Source: Actinomycetota bacterium (GTDB lineage Bacteria > Actinomycetota > Acidimicrobiia > Acidimicrobiales > Ilumatobacteraceae). Taken from it: a stretch of DNA of 7,081 nucleotides. The notes under the pieces are model-generated. The model was given only the letters and a program-made list of their open reading frames with translations, made no database searches and was not told the origin of the DNA. Both the position numbers and the translations under genes were made by a program. The stretch lies in contig WLSJ01000090.1 of the NCBI GenBank assembly GCA_009705865.1, positions 1 through 7,081 on the forward strand, read 5' to 3'. Shown here piece after piece: positions 1 through 6,285 of this stretch. Position 1 is the first letter of the stretch. Each line of letters starts with the position of its first letter.

Positions 1-1084
1 CATTGACACGCCCACCGAAAAATATCTCCCAGGAAATTGCAACACTTGCACGAGTGTCTGCGAAATCAAGCCATCCTCGTGAAGTACCAGCACGTGCATC
101 GCGTGGCACCAGATCTGTTGGTGCACCGAGTGATTTCAATAATGATCGCATTGGCATGTATTCACCAAAGGGCACTCGACGTACTTTGTCGTACCGACCA
201 GAGATTGTTCCATCGACTTCAACAACTACCTGAGCATTTGTAAATTGATTCTGCCCAGCATCTTCGGTGATGCCGACAACAAAGGGAACATTCAGGCGTT
301 TTGCTTGCTGCACAATTTCGGAGTACTCCGGACTGTCAAGAAACAATCCGTGGTTTGTAATGCTGATGACATTTTCTGGCCAAATCACTGCATCACGTTG
401 AGAGTTCGGCTGCAAAGTTTTTGTTGCTGTCATATGCACGTCAAAAACATCACGAGGGTTTGTATCAATCGCGTGAGTTCCTTGTTCTCCTCCGCCTTGA
501 ACAATGGAAAGATTTAGTGTGCGACCAATACTGTGGGTGTTGTCCCATGTGTTTCCCAAAAGAACCAAAAATCCGACAACGCAGATTGCACGGAATCGAC
601 GGTGTGTTAACGCAAGATAGAGCGTTGCAACAGAAATACCAATGACACCCATTAATGGGGCAAGACCAAGTAGCGGTCCACCGGTTTGCCCAATGGCGAT
701 AGTTGCCAAAGGTACTCCTCCGAAAGGAAAGGAAAGACGAAGAACTTCAGCAAGCGAATGGCAAATAACCAATGCTGTGCGGTGTGATGCAGTGGTTGTC
801 GTTAATTGAGCAGCGACATAGCTCGCACAGCCGTGCATGACGCTAAAAATGAGTACCGCAATGATGTACCCAGGTGAAGTTAAGAACCACATCCATGCCA
901 TAGAGGGCAGGAACCACGCAGCTGCAAAATAAAGGCCAGTGGAAAATGACTTATCACGTCGTTGGAGCGCTGTAGAACCGTAGAGACCAAGGCCGATAAT
1001 GCCAAGCGGCCACCATCCCCACGGCGGCATAGAAGATGCAACTAGTAGACCAGCGATGATTGGGCGAAAGATGCGACGAATCAT
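1..1084 (-). CDS. lnt: Apolipoprotein N-acyltransferase Lnt (partial, C-terminus beyond window)
   Basis: Lnt adds the third acyl chain to the N-terminal Cys of diacylglyceryl-lipoproteins in the cytoplasmic membrane. The frame is open from an ATG at 1084-1082 for 361 codons and leaves the window without a stop; the family is usually about 500 residues, so roughly the last quarter is missing. Residues 1-180 hold several hydrophobic segments (about 8-37, 50-92, 104-118, 135-160, 166-177). The nitrilase domain follows from about 190. The catalytic Glu is E237 in IWPEN and the Lys is K300 in RYDKVRRVPFGEYMP. Where E. coli Lnt has its nucleophile in ICYEI, this protein reads ISWEI, so the expected Cys is Ser351. 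The start overlaps the sortase stop by ATGA and has no Shine-Dalgarno sequence, suggesting translational coupling. Family assignment is firm; activity with Ser is inference. Confidence 0.93.
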   Translation of the reverse strand, partial: MIRRIFRPIIAGLLVASSMPPWGWWPLGIIGLGLYGSTALQRRDKSFSTGLYFAAAWFLPSMAWMWFLTSPGYIIAVLIFSVMHGCASYVAAQLTTTTASHRTALVICHSLAEVLRLSFPFGGVPLATIAIGQTGGPLLGLAPLMGVIGISVATLYLALTHRRFRAICVVGFLVLLGNTWDNTHSIGRTLNLSIVQGGGEQGTHAIDTNPRDVFDVHMTATKTLQPNSQRDAVIWPENVISITNHGLFLDSPEYSEIVQQAKRLNVPFVVGITEDAGQNQFTNAQVVVEVDGTISGRYDKVRRVPFGEYMPMRSLLKSLGAPTDLVPRDARAGTSRGWLDFADTRASVAISWEIFFGGRVN

Positions 1085-1593
1085 GTTGTCAGTACGGCGC
1101 GAACGACATATCTAGATTTTACTGAGCCTTTTGGATGGCAAGAAAAAAGAGTCAAGGTTGCACTACGTGTTGGATCAGTGATCCACATCGATGTTGGCTT
1201 CACGATGCTGTGTCCGGTGACTACATATTTATATCTCTTGGTTCCAACTGAGATGAATATGAAGTCTCCACCGCGCAATGAATCAATGTTGCTGAAAGGG
1301 CGTGGCGAAGATGTGCGATGAGCTCCGAGCACTAAGTTGCCAAAGCGCCCGGGCCGCGCTGAGCCAGGCCATTGACCGACACCTTTATCAAACACGTCAT
1401 CAGTAATACCCAAGTAGATCGGCGATGTGACGCGCAATGCAGGGATGGTGAGTATGCCGATTTTTGTGTATGGCTTAGAGACAACACTGGGAGTTGCAGA
1501 AGAGGAAGCTGCGGGCAACACAGAAAGAAAAATGCAGACTGATCCTGCAGATATCTTTGAACAAATGCGTCTAAAGCGTCGCGAGGTGAGCAA
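1081..1593 (-). CDS. Class E-like sortase (small, membrane-anchored transpeptidase)
   Basis: Sortases cleave a C-terminal sorting signal and attach surface proteins to the cell wall outside the membrane. I favour the TTG start at 1593-1591 (170 aa), which overlaps the end of hemY by only 23 bp. It gives a good signal-anchor: Arg-rich residues 5-9, then a hydrophobic stretch at about 15-30. The open frame continues up to a TTG at 1668 (195 aa), but those extra residues lie wholly inside hemY and would bury the signal sequence. The catalytic triad on the 170-aa numbering is H92 (in LGAHRTS), C152 (in TLFSCHP) and R161 (in KSRYVV). The GAHRTSSPRPFSNIDSLRGGD-type stretch around the His resembles class D/E enzymes. 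No sorting-signal substrate is encoded in the window, so its targets are unknown. It ends in an ATGA overlap with lnt. Confidence 0.85.
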   Translation of the reverse strand: MLTSRRFRRICSKISAGSVCIFLSVLPAASSSATPSVVSKPYTKIGILTIPALRVTSPIYLGITDDVFDKGVGQWPGSARPGRFGNLVLGAHRTSSPRPFSNIDSLRGGDFIFISVGTKRYKYVVTGHSIVKPTSMWITDPTRSATLTLFSCHPKGSVKSRYVVRAVLTT

Positions 1594-2959
1594 GTGTTGC
1601 TTCGGCGGCTGAACGTGCTTGCTGCACACAGGCGGGAATTCCGATTCCTCTATAACTTGCACCAGCAAAGACTATGCCAGGAGCACTGGCACCGAGCGAG
1701 TGTTCCAGTTCTGCGAGTCGCGCAAAATGATGTGGTCGGTATTGCGGGAATGATTCTGCCCACCGGCTGACACGAACTTCAGATGGTGTCATGTCGACGC
1801 CAAGATGAAGTTTCATGTCAGCAAGAGCAAGGTTGATGAGCTTGTCGTTATCAAAATGCATTACTTCAAGACCATCTCGGCCAAGAGACACGCGAAGAAT
1901 CATCGAACCATCGTCTGGGCGCCAGTGTGCCCATTTGTTTGATCCGAACGAAGCAGCAGATACCCAACGTTGATCAGGCTTTGGCACCAAGTATCCGCTG
2001 CCAGTGAGGCGTGATGGCCACTGAGACGCAGGGATAGCCATAGTGATGAGAACTACAGATGCATGGGTCCATTCATTAAGAAGTTCGCCGGCACGCGTGT
2101 CGAGCGTGCGAACAAAGTGTGCGCTGTGTTTTGCGGGCGATGCAATAACAATGGCGTCTGCTTGATGTTGTCCTCGGGAAGTAGAAACGGTGTAGCCGGT
2201 CGGTTCCTTTTCAATTGCAGACACGCTCTCACCAGTGAGAATGCGACCTCCAAGAGATGTGACGCGTTGAGTCAGTAGTTCTATGAGTGCACCAATTCCG
2301 CGTATGGGAGTTGCAAAGATCGGACCTGCAGGACCTTTGGCTGCTGCAGCACGCGCTTTTCCTGCTGCAAATAACATGCTTCGGCTGGCAGTAAGTGCTG
2401 CAACTTGCGGAACAGCGGCCATGGAGAAATGATCGGAATCTGTGGCGTAGATACTTCCGATGAGTGGGTCAACGAGACGTTCATGAATTTGATTACCAAA
2501 TCTGCTGCGTACGTAATCACCAATTGAGTCGGTATCAGCTGTGGCGGGGAGGAGCGGTTCTATTGCTGCTCGAAGTTTTCCGACTGGAGAGATCAGCCCC
2601 GATGTAGCGAATGCACGAATTTTTGCTGGAACACCCAACATGAGATCACCAGGAATGTTGTGCATGCCGTTGTGCCAAATTGATGCATGCGCATCAGTGG
2701 GTGACGTCATTGAAGAACCGAGACCAAGTTCTGATGCAAGTTGTGTAGCCCACGGAACACGAACAAGAAAGGCATCAGCACCTTCGTCAACGGCTGACAA
2801 TCCTGCAAAAGGAGTGGTACGAATACGACCGCCCACTGTTGACTCTGCTTCAAGCACAGTCACGTTGACTGGTACAGATGAATTAGTGAGAACAGTGAGA
2901 GCGCTAGTAAGTCCGGCAACACCTGCACCGATGACGACTACTTGACGGGGATCACTCAT
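1571..2959 (-). CDS. hemY: Coproporphyrinogen III / protoporphyrinogen oxidase, FAD-dependent (HemY/CgoX)
   Basis: A 462-aa flavoprotein of the HemY family, full length. It removes six electrons from a porphyrinogen using oxygen. In Gram-positive bacteria the physiological substrate is usually coproporphyrinogen III (the enzyme is then called CgoX). The N-terminus has the Rossmann motif VVVIGAGVAGL (G11, G13, G16), an acidic residue E37 ending the second strand, and the GGRIRT motif at 43-48, all of which bind FAD. The C-terminal FAD-contact region is FAGASYRGIGIPACV at 431-445. The ATG at 2959 overlaps the hemH stop by ATGA with no Shine-Dalgarno sequence, so translation probably depends on hemH. 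Its last 23 bp carry the proposed start of the sortase. The choice between coproporphyrinogen and protoporphyrinogen cannot be read directly from the sequence; context with HemH favours the coproporphyrin route. Confidence 0.94.
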   Translation of the reverse strand: MSDPRQVVVIGAGVAGLTSALTVLTNSSVPVNVTVLEAESTVGGRIRTTPFAGLSAVDEGADAFLVRVPWATQLASELGLGSSMTSPTDAHASIWHNGMHNIPGDLMLGVPAKIRAFATSGLISPVGKLRAAIEPLLPATADTDSIGDYVRSRFGNQIHERLVDPLIGSIYATDSDHFSMAAVPQVAALTASRSMLFAAGKARAAAAKGPAGPIFATPIRGIGALIELLTQRVTSLGGRILTGESVSAIEKEPTGYTVSTSRGQHQADAIVIASPAKHSAHFVRTLDTRAGELLNEWTHASVVLITMAIPASQWPSRLTGSGYLVPKPDQRWVSAASFGSNKWAHWRPDDGSMILRVSLGRDGLEVMHFDNDKLINLALADMKLHLGVDMTPSEVRVSRWAESFPQYRPHHFARLAELEHSLGASAPGIVFAGASYRGIGIPACVQQARSAAEATLAHLATL

Positions 2960-3885
2960 GCAGTGATAAGTCTACGAGCAAGCGCTGCCATGACCGATGA
3001 GTCATTGTTGACACACGCAGTACGAGCAAATGCAATGCCGTACGATGCTGCTCGTTGTGCTGCTTCGAGATCAAGGTCGTACAAGACTTCAAGATGGTCT
3101 GCCACGAAACCGCATGCGCACACGACTATTCCGTCAACTGATTCATCCGTATCGCGCATAGTGGCCATCTGATCAATAACAGCAAGGATGTCTGGGCCAA
3201 TCCATGGTTCTGGTGTGCGACCAGCCGATTGCCACGCAATGGACCACTGTGACCATCTGGTTAGTCCGGCCTTACTAGCAACGAGTTCGGCTGTGGCACG
3301 AAGTTCTTCGGGATACGGATCACCAGCATCAATGATGCGTTGAGGAAGTGAATGAGCTGTGAACAATATTTTTGTTCGCTCTGGCATTCGCGATAACTGT
3401 GCTTGCATGTCGGCAGCTAAGAAATCAATGAAGGCATCTTCGCGCGCCCATGTTTCAACGGCACGCACTTCAATGTTGTGAGGTTCTGCAGCGGCTCGCA
3501 CACGATCCGTGTATTGACCAATCGAATATGTTGAATAGTGCGGTGCGAGCACAAGGCAGATAATGCGTGTAAAACCCAAAGCTGCTACTTCATTAACGGA
3601 TTCTTCGATGAAGGGTGTTGCGTGTTTGAGACCGAGGAAGACTTGGTAATGACCCGGATTAATGAGGTCAAGTTGTTCTTGTAACGCATCACGTTGAGCT
3701 TCAGTTAGTTGTTTCAGCGGAGATAACCCGCCAATTGCTTCATACCGTTTGGTGAGATCTTGCAATTGTTCGTCTGTGGGGACTCGACCACGACGAATAT
3801 CTGTGTAGTAGGGCAGAATCTCTTCTTTCGTGCGAGGAGTTCCGTATGCCATCAGCATGACTGCCGTGCGTGTTGAGTTTGTCAT
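2956..3885 (-). CDS. hemH: Ferrochelatase (coproporphyrin ferrochelatase, HemH/CpfC)
   Basis: A 309-aa ferrochelatase that inserts Fe2+ into a porphyrin, probably coproporphyrin III, in the cytosol or at the membrane face. The catalytic His is H178 in FTAHSLP and the acidic partner is E266 in FVADHLEVLYDLD. The WQSAGRTPEPWIGPD block (219-232) is the conserved substrate-cleft segment. The N-terminus (AYGTP with Y14, YYTDIRRGR, RYEAIGGLSPL) closely matches my recollection of Bacillus subtilis HemH, in which the equivalent Tyr contacts coproporphyrin iron. Cysteines are at 110, 256, 258 and 291; C256 and C258 sit just before the Glu motif, but I cannot assign a [2Fe-2S] cluster. It starts in an ATGA overlap with hemE preceded by a run of seven A, and ends in an ATGA overlap with hemY. 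Confidence 0.95.
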   Translation of the reverse strand: MTNSTRTAVMLMAYGTPRTKEEILPYYTDIRRGRVPTDEQLQDLTKRYEAIGGLSPLKQLTEAQRDALQEQLDLINPGHYQVFLGLKHATPFIEESVNEVAALGFTRIICLVLAPHYSTYSIGQYTDRVRAAAEPHNIEVRAVETWAREDAFIDFLAADMQAQLSRMPERTKILFTAHSLPQRIIDAGDPYPEELRATAELVASKAGLTRWSQWSIAWQSAGRTPEPWIGPDILAVIDQMATMRDTDESVDGIVVCACGFVADHLEVLYDLDLEAAQRAASYGIAFARTACVNNDSSVMAALARRLITA

Positions 3886-3891
3886 TTTTTT
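3882..3891 (-). other. hemE/hemH junction: A7 slippery heptamer with ATGA overlap
   Basis: Read on the minus strand, the end of hemE is AC A AAA AAA TGA C. The seven A residues (3891-3885) form the heptamer A AAA AAA in the hemE frame. A -1 slip on the two Lys codons re-pairs perfectly and continues directly into the ATG of hemH. The last four bases, ATGA, are the stop/start overlap. What is seen is the heptamer and its register; frameshifting itself is inference, and simple termination-reinitiation remains the default reading. Confidence 0.6.
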
Positions 3892-4919
3892 GTCGATTCG
3901 TGAACGTAGGAAACTACATCTGTGAGAACGCTTGGATCTGTGTCTGGCTGTACGCCATGACCAAGATTGAAAATGTGGCCAGGGTGGCCGCCATTGTCTG
4001 CGAGTACGACTTTGGCCCCATTGACTGCAATCTGCGATCCTGCCAGCACAAGTGCTGGGTCAAGATTTCCCTGCACGACGGTGTTCGCGCCTAAACGAGT
4101 TCGTGCATCACGAATCGATGTGCGCCAATCGAGTCCAATAATTGCATTGCCCACTGAGTTCATCGATTCAAGTAAGTGATCGCATCCGATTCCGTAGTGG
4201 ATGCCGAGAACTTCGGGATGACGTTCCGCTAATTGTGTGAAAACTGACGTGGAGTGTGGTCGCACATATTTGTCATAGTCAGGTCGAGAGAGTGCGCCTG
4301 CCCATGAATCGAAAAGTTGAAATGCTTCTGCGCCTGCTGTTAGTTGGGCAGAAATGAATTCAACTGAATGTTGGACAAGATGTTCCATGATGTTGTGCCA
4401 CAACACTTCATCTTCACGCATGAGTCGTTTTGTGTTTTGGTACGTACGACTTGGCCGACCCTCAATGAGATAACTAGCAACTGTGAAAGGTGCTCCGGCG
4501 AATGCAAGGAGAGGCACTGTGAGTTCTTTGACTAATGAAAGAACGGTGTCAGTGACATATTCAATGTCGTCGTGATGCAAAGGGCGCAGGCGCGCAAGGT
4601 CAGTGCTGGATCGAAGTGGCGACGGGGCCACTGGTCCGGTGCCGGGCGCAACATCAATACCAAAGCCAACAGCGTGTGCAGGAACCACAATGTCGGAATA
4701 CAGAACTGCAGCATCAACATTGTGACGACGCACTGGTTGCAGGGTGAACTCAGCAGCTAGTTCTGGTTTCTTGATTGCGTCAAGAATGCTTCCTTCGCCG
4801 CGAATAGCGCGGTACTCGGGCAAGCTTCGTCCGGCTTGGCGCATAAACCAAACAGGAGTGTGGTGAGCAGGTTCTCCGCGGGCAGCGGCAAGAAATGGGT
4901 CGTTCGGGAGACTGGTCAT
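3882..4919 (-). CDS. hemE: Uroporphyrinogen III decarboxylase (HemE)
   Basis: A 345-aa cytosolic enzyme of normal family length that removes four carboxyl groups from uroporphyrinogen III to give coproporphyrinogen III, the branch point feeding HemY and HemH encoded downstream. The diagnostic signature PVWFMRQAGRSLPEYR is present at 22-37 with R27 and R31. The substrate-coordinating Asp is D76 in LYSDIVVP. Y150 lies in GAPFTVASYLIEG, the FDSWAG motif is at 203-208, QGNLDP is at 283-288, and the active-site His is H321 in FNLGHGV. The ATG at 4919 is the only possible ATG/GTG/TTG start before the in-frame TAG that ends the upstream gene. A GGGAG lies about 13 bases upstream, too far for a standard ribosome site, and is part of a hairpin stem. 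The gene ends ...AAA AAA TGA, overlapping hemH. Confidence 0.97.
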   Translation of the reverse strand: MTSLPNDPFLAAARGEPAHHTPVWFMRQAGRSLPEYRAIRGEGSILDAIKKPELAAEFTLQPVRRHNVDAAVLYSDIVVPAHAVGFGIDVAPGTGPVAPSPLRSSTDLARLRPLHHDDIEYVTDTVLSLVKELTVPLLAFAGAPFTVASYLIEGRPSRTYQNTKRLMREDEVLWHNIMEHLVQHSVEFISAQLTAGAEAFQLFDSWAGALSRPDYDKYVRPHSTSVFTQLAERHPEVLGIHYGIGCDHLLESMNSVGNAIIGLDWRTSIRDARTRLGANTVVQGNLDPALVLAGSQIAVNGAKVVLADNGGHPGHIFNLGHGVQPDTDPSVLTDVVSYVHESTKK

Positions 4920-4954
4920 AACAAGGTGGCTCCCATGCGATTCATGGGTTTCAC
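4916..4954 (-). other. Tiny upstream ORF ending in an ATGA overlap with hemE
   Basis: On the minus strand a GTG at 4952-4950 or an ATG at 4945-4943 opens a short frame that reads MNRMGATLL (from the ATG) and stops at a TGA sharing ATGA with the hemE start. It could be a leader peptide that delivers ribosomes to hemE, which otherwise lacks a well-placed Shine-Dalgarno sequence. No Shine-Dalgarno sequence precedes the small ORF either, so it may be a chance frame. The listed span begins just 5' of the GTG. Confidence 0.25.
4932..4948 (-). promoter_or_regulatory. Perfect 6-bp inverted repeat upstream of hemE
   Basis: In the 36-bp gap between the protease gene and hemE, CCCATG and CATGGG face each other across a 5-base loop. 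It is palindromic, so it may be either a small protein-binding site in DNA or an RNA hairpin. In the transcript the 3' arm contains the GGGA of the only Shine-Dalgarno-like sequence in front of hemE. It has no following U tract, so it is not a standard terminator. A regulatory role is inference. Confidence 0.35.
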
Positions 4955-4955
4955 G

Positions 4956-5870
4956 CTATCGGTGGTTGCCTCGAGGCATTTGGCGAAGTTGAGCATCGAT
5001 TCGGGCGATCCGCGTGCGGGCAGGGGGGTGGGCAGTGATCAGTCGGTCTGTCCATTGGGCTGAACGTTCTCCTTGGCCGCTGTCAACAACGATGCGAAGG
5101 GCATTCAATAATTGGCGACCAAATCCCATGGCAACGGCGGTTTCGTCTGCTTTGAATTCTGCTCCTTTACCTATTGCGTTGCCAATGTATTGAGACACTG
5201 TGATGACAGAAAGAAAAAGCCACGAAATAATGGTGATGAAACCAGTGAATGTTTTACCGATGAGCGAACCAAGAGATGAACGGGTTGCAAAAACATCTGT
5301 TGCAGCGTGGGCAACATTCTGTAAGAGAAAACCAATTTTTGCGAGAAGGACAATCGGTATGGTGAGCCATTGTCCGATTGTGAGTGCAATGGTGTGCATG
5401 CCGAGATGATGACTGAGTTCGTGTGCTAACACTCCACACAATTCGTCATGTGACAAGTTGTTGATTGCCCAACTTGATACAACAACAAGATGACCGCCCG
5501 AAGCAAACGCATTGAGGTCCTCTGAATCAGAAACTGCTAATACAAATTTTCCTGGTGGAATATGATTTGCTTGCGCGACAATGTGCCATGAGCGCTGAAG
5601 CGTGTCGCGTTCCGTGCGTGTCGGAGTGCGAGCTCCGAGAAGTCGTTGTAGTGCGATGCGTTGCACGGGTCGGATAAATAGAGACCCGCCGCACAGCAAC
5701 CACAAAGCCGCAAAGACTGCAAACGGCACATAATAAAATTGAGAAGCAACCCACCAGAAAGCAGCAACTGCAATAAACCAAGCGGGCAATAATGCCAAGA
5801 CTGGGGCAATGGCTGCCACCGCGTACCCATCAATCTTTCGTTGTCGTTGAAGTCGGTCAGTGCGGGCCAT
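4956..5870 (-). CDS. M48-family membrane zinc metalloprotease (HtpX-like)
   Basis: A 304-aa membrane protease of peptidase family M48. The zinc site HELSH is at 150-154 (H150, E151, H154), and the third ligand is probably E238 in AEFKADETAV, the family's usual second motif. A conserved HPPARTRIARI segment is at 281-291, matching the family's C-terminal HPP-R-I motif. Hydrophobic segments lie at about 16-40, 46-67, 163-185 and 203-230, giving four likely membrane helices with the catalytic part facing the cytoplasm if it follows HtpX. Such enzymes degrade damaged membrane proteins; the substrate here is unknown. The ATG at 5870 is the only Met before residue 158, with AGGGG only three bases upstream. 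It is the first gene of the leftward block, 36 bp before hemE, but whether it shares the heme transcript is inferred. I do not give the symbol htpX because orthology is not certain. Confidence 0.88.
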   Translation of the reverse strand: MARTDRLQRQRKIDGYAVAAIAPVLALLPAWFIAVAAFWWVASQFYYVPFAVFAALWLLCGGSLFIRPVQRIALQRLLGARTPTRTERDTLQRSWHIVAQANHIPPGKFVLAVSDSEDLNAFASGGHLVVVSSWAINNLSHDELCGVLAHELSHHLGMHTIALTIGQWLTIPIVLLAKIGFLLQNVAHAATDVFATRSSLGSLIGKTFTGFITIISWLFLSVITVSQYIGNAIGKGAEFKADETAVAMGFGRQLLNALRIVVDSGQGERSAQWTDRLITAHPPARTRIARIDAQLRQMPRGNHR

Positions 5871-5952
5871 GCACCCCTAGTCCATCAGTATCTGTGGCCT
5901 AGGTCAAACTCCCATCACAATCGTCTCAGATGCCTCACCTACACTTAACGAG
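5871..5952. promoter_or_regulatory. Divergent intergenic promoter region
   Basis: This 82-bp gap is the only place in the window where genes point away from each other, so promoters for both blocks are expected here. For the leftward block the minus strand has TTGACC (5907-5902), 17 bases, then TGGACT (5884-5879), or alternatively GATACT at 5892-5887. AGGGG follows close to the protease ATG. All -10 matches are imperfect. A CCTAGG palindrome sits at 5898-5903. No clear operator is recognised. Confidence 0.45.
5940..5945 (+). promoter_or_regulatory. Candidate -10 box for a leaderless ferredoxin transcript
   Basis: TACACT matches the TAnnnT consensus and lies seven bases before the ferredoxin ATG, so the predicted transcription start falls on or next to the A of the start codon. 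No Shine-Dalgarno sequence and no good -35 box are visible. Leaderless mRNAs are common in actinobacteria, which supports the reading, but only transcript mapping can prove it. Confidence 0.4.
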
Positions 5953-6264
5953 ATGACTGGCACACGGACCGAGCGCATTGATGCCCACGAACGAAATCCG
6001 AAGTGGAAACTTGCGCCAATGCGCATTGAGATGTCCGAGTGCATTAACTGTGATGCATGTCTTCGTCATTGCCCTCCCCAGTTAGGAGCCATCTTCAACG
6101 TGGGAGCAGATGTTGTCATCATTCCAGAACTGTGTAGTGGTTGCGATAAATGCCTTCCTGTGTGTCCGGTGAACTGCATTTATCCGTTTCCCGAATGGGA
6201 AGCAGCTGAAGTACCAGCTGAATGGTGGGAGCAACCAGGCTCAGATAATGACCCGTACGATTAA
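5953..6264 (+). CDS. 2x[4Fe-4S] ferredoxin
   Basis: A 103-aa soluble electron carrier with two classical 4Fe-4S motifs. The first is C30-x2-C33-x2-C36-x3-C40-P and the second is C61-x2-C64-x2-C67-x3-C71-P. An extra Cys at 75 follows the second motif. The N-terminus (about 1-27) is an extension beyond the minimal clostridial-type ferredoxin, and the C-terminus from about 78 is acidic and Trp-rich (EWEAAEVPAEWWEQ), perhaps for partner docking. The ATG at 5953 has no Shine-Dalgarno sequence but a -10-like box at the right distance for a leaderless start; M23 and M27 are alternatives that would still keep both clusters. Its redox partner is not in the window; the following esterase and lgt give no hint of one. 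Confidence 0.92.
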   Translation: MTGTRTERIDAHERNPKWKLAPMRIEMSECINCDACLRHCPPQLGAIFNVGADVVIIPELCSGCDKCLPVCPVNCIYPFPEWEAAEVPAEWWEQPGSDNDPYD

Positions 6265-6271
6265 GTCCAGC

Positions 6272-6278
6272 GAAAGGA
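6272..6278 (+). promoter_or_regulatory. Shine-Dalgarno sequence of the hydrolase gene
   Basis: GAAAGGA ends seven bases before the ATG at 6286. It is the clearest ribosome binding site in the window and fixes the hydrolase start. It also shows that this organism does use Shine-Dalgarno initiation, which makes the lack of such sites at the overlapping heme genes and at the ferredoxin more informative. Confidence 0.7.
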
Positions 6279-6285
6279 CATCACA

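Noticed and set aside
1..645. Several short plus-strand open frames over the first 650 bases
   Set aside because: They overlap one another in different frames and are antisense to the continuous lnt frame, whose motifs (WPEN, YDK..PFGEY) are unmistakable.
1081..1668. Longer 195-aa sortase starting at TTG 1668
   Set aside because: Would overlap hemY by 98 bp and place 25 extra residues before an otherwise good signal-anchor; the TTG at 1593 is simpler.
2541..2945. 134-codon open frame on the plus strand opposite hemY
   Set aside because: It lies entirely antisense to the conserved N-terminal half of hemY, has no recognisable domain and no Shine-Dalgarno sequence; a shadow of hemY codon usage.
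3685..3885. [2Fe-2S] cluster in HemH from its cysteines
   Set aside because: Only C256, C258 and C291 lie near the C-terminal half and their spacing does not match the C-terminal cysteine pattern I recall for Mycobacterium tuberculosis ferrochelatase, so the cluster is not claimed.
4932..4948. Hairpin before hemE as a transcription terminator
   Set aside because: The stem is only 6 bp and is followed by GGGAGCC-type sequence without a U tract, so it cannot be a standard intrinsic terminator.
5527..5833. Two Cys-rich minus-strand frames inside the M48 gene
   Set aside because: Both are out of frame with the protease, which has clear zinc-site motifs across the region; they show no conserved pattern.
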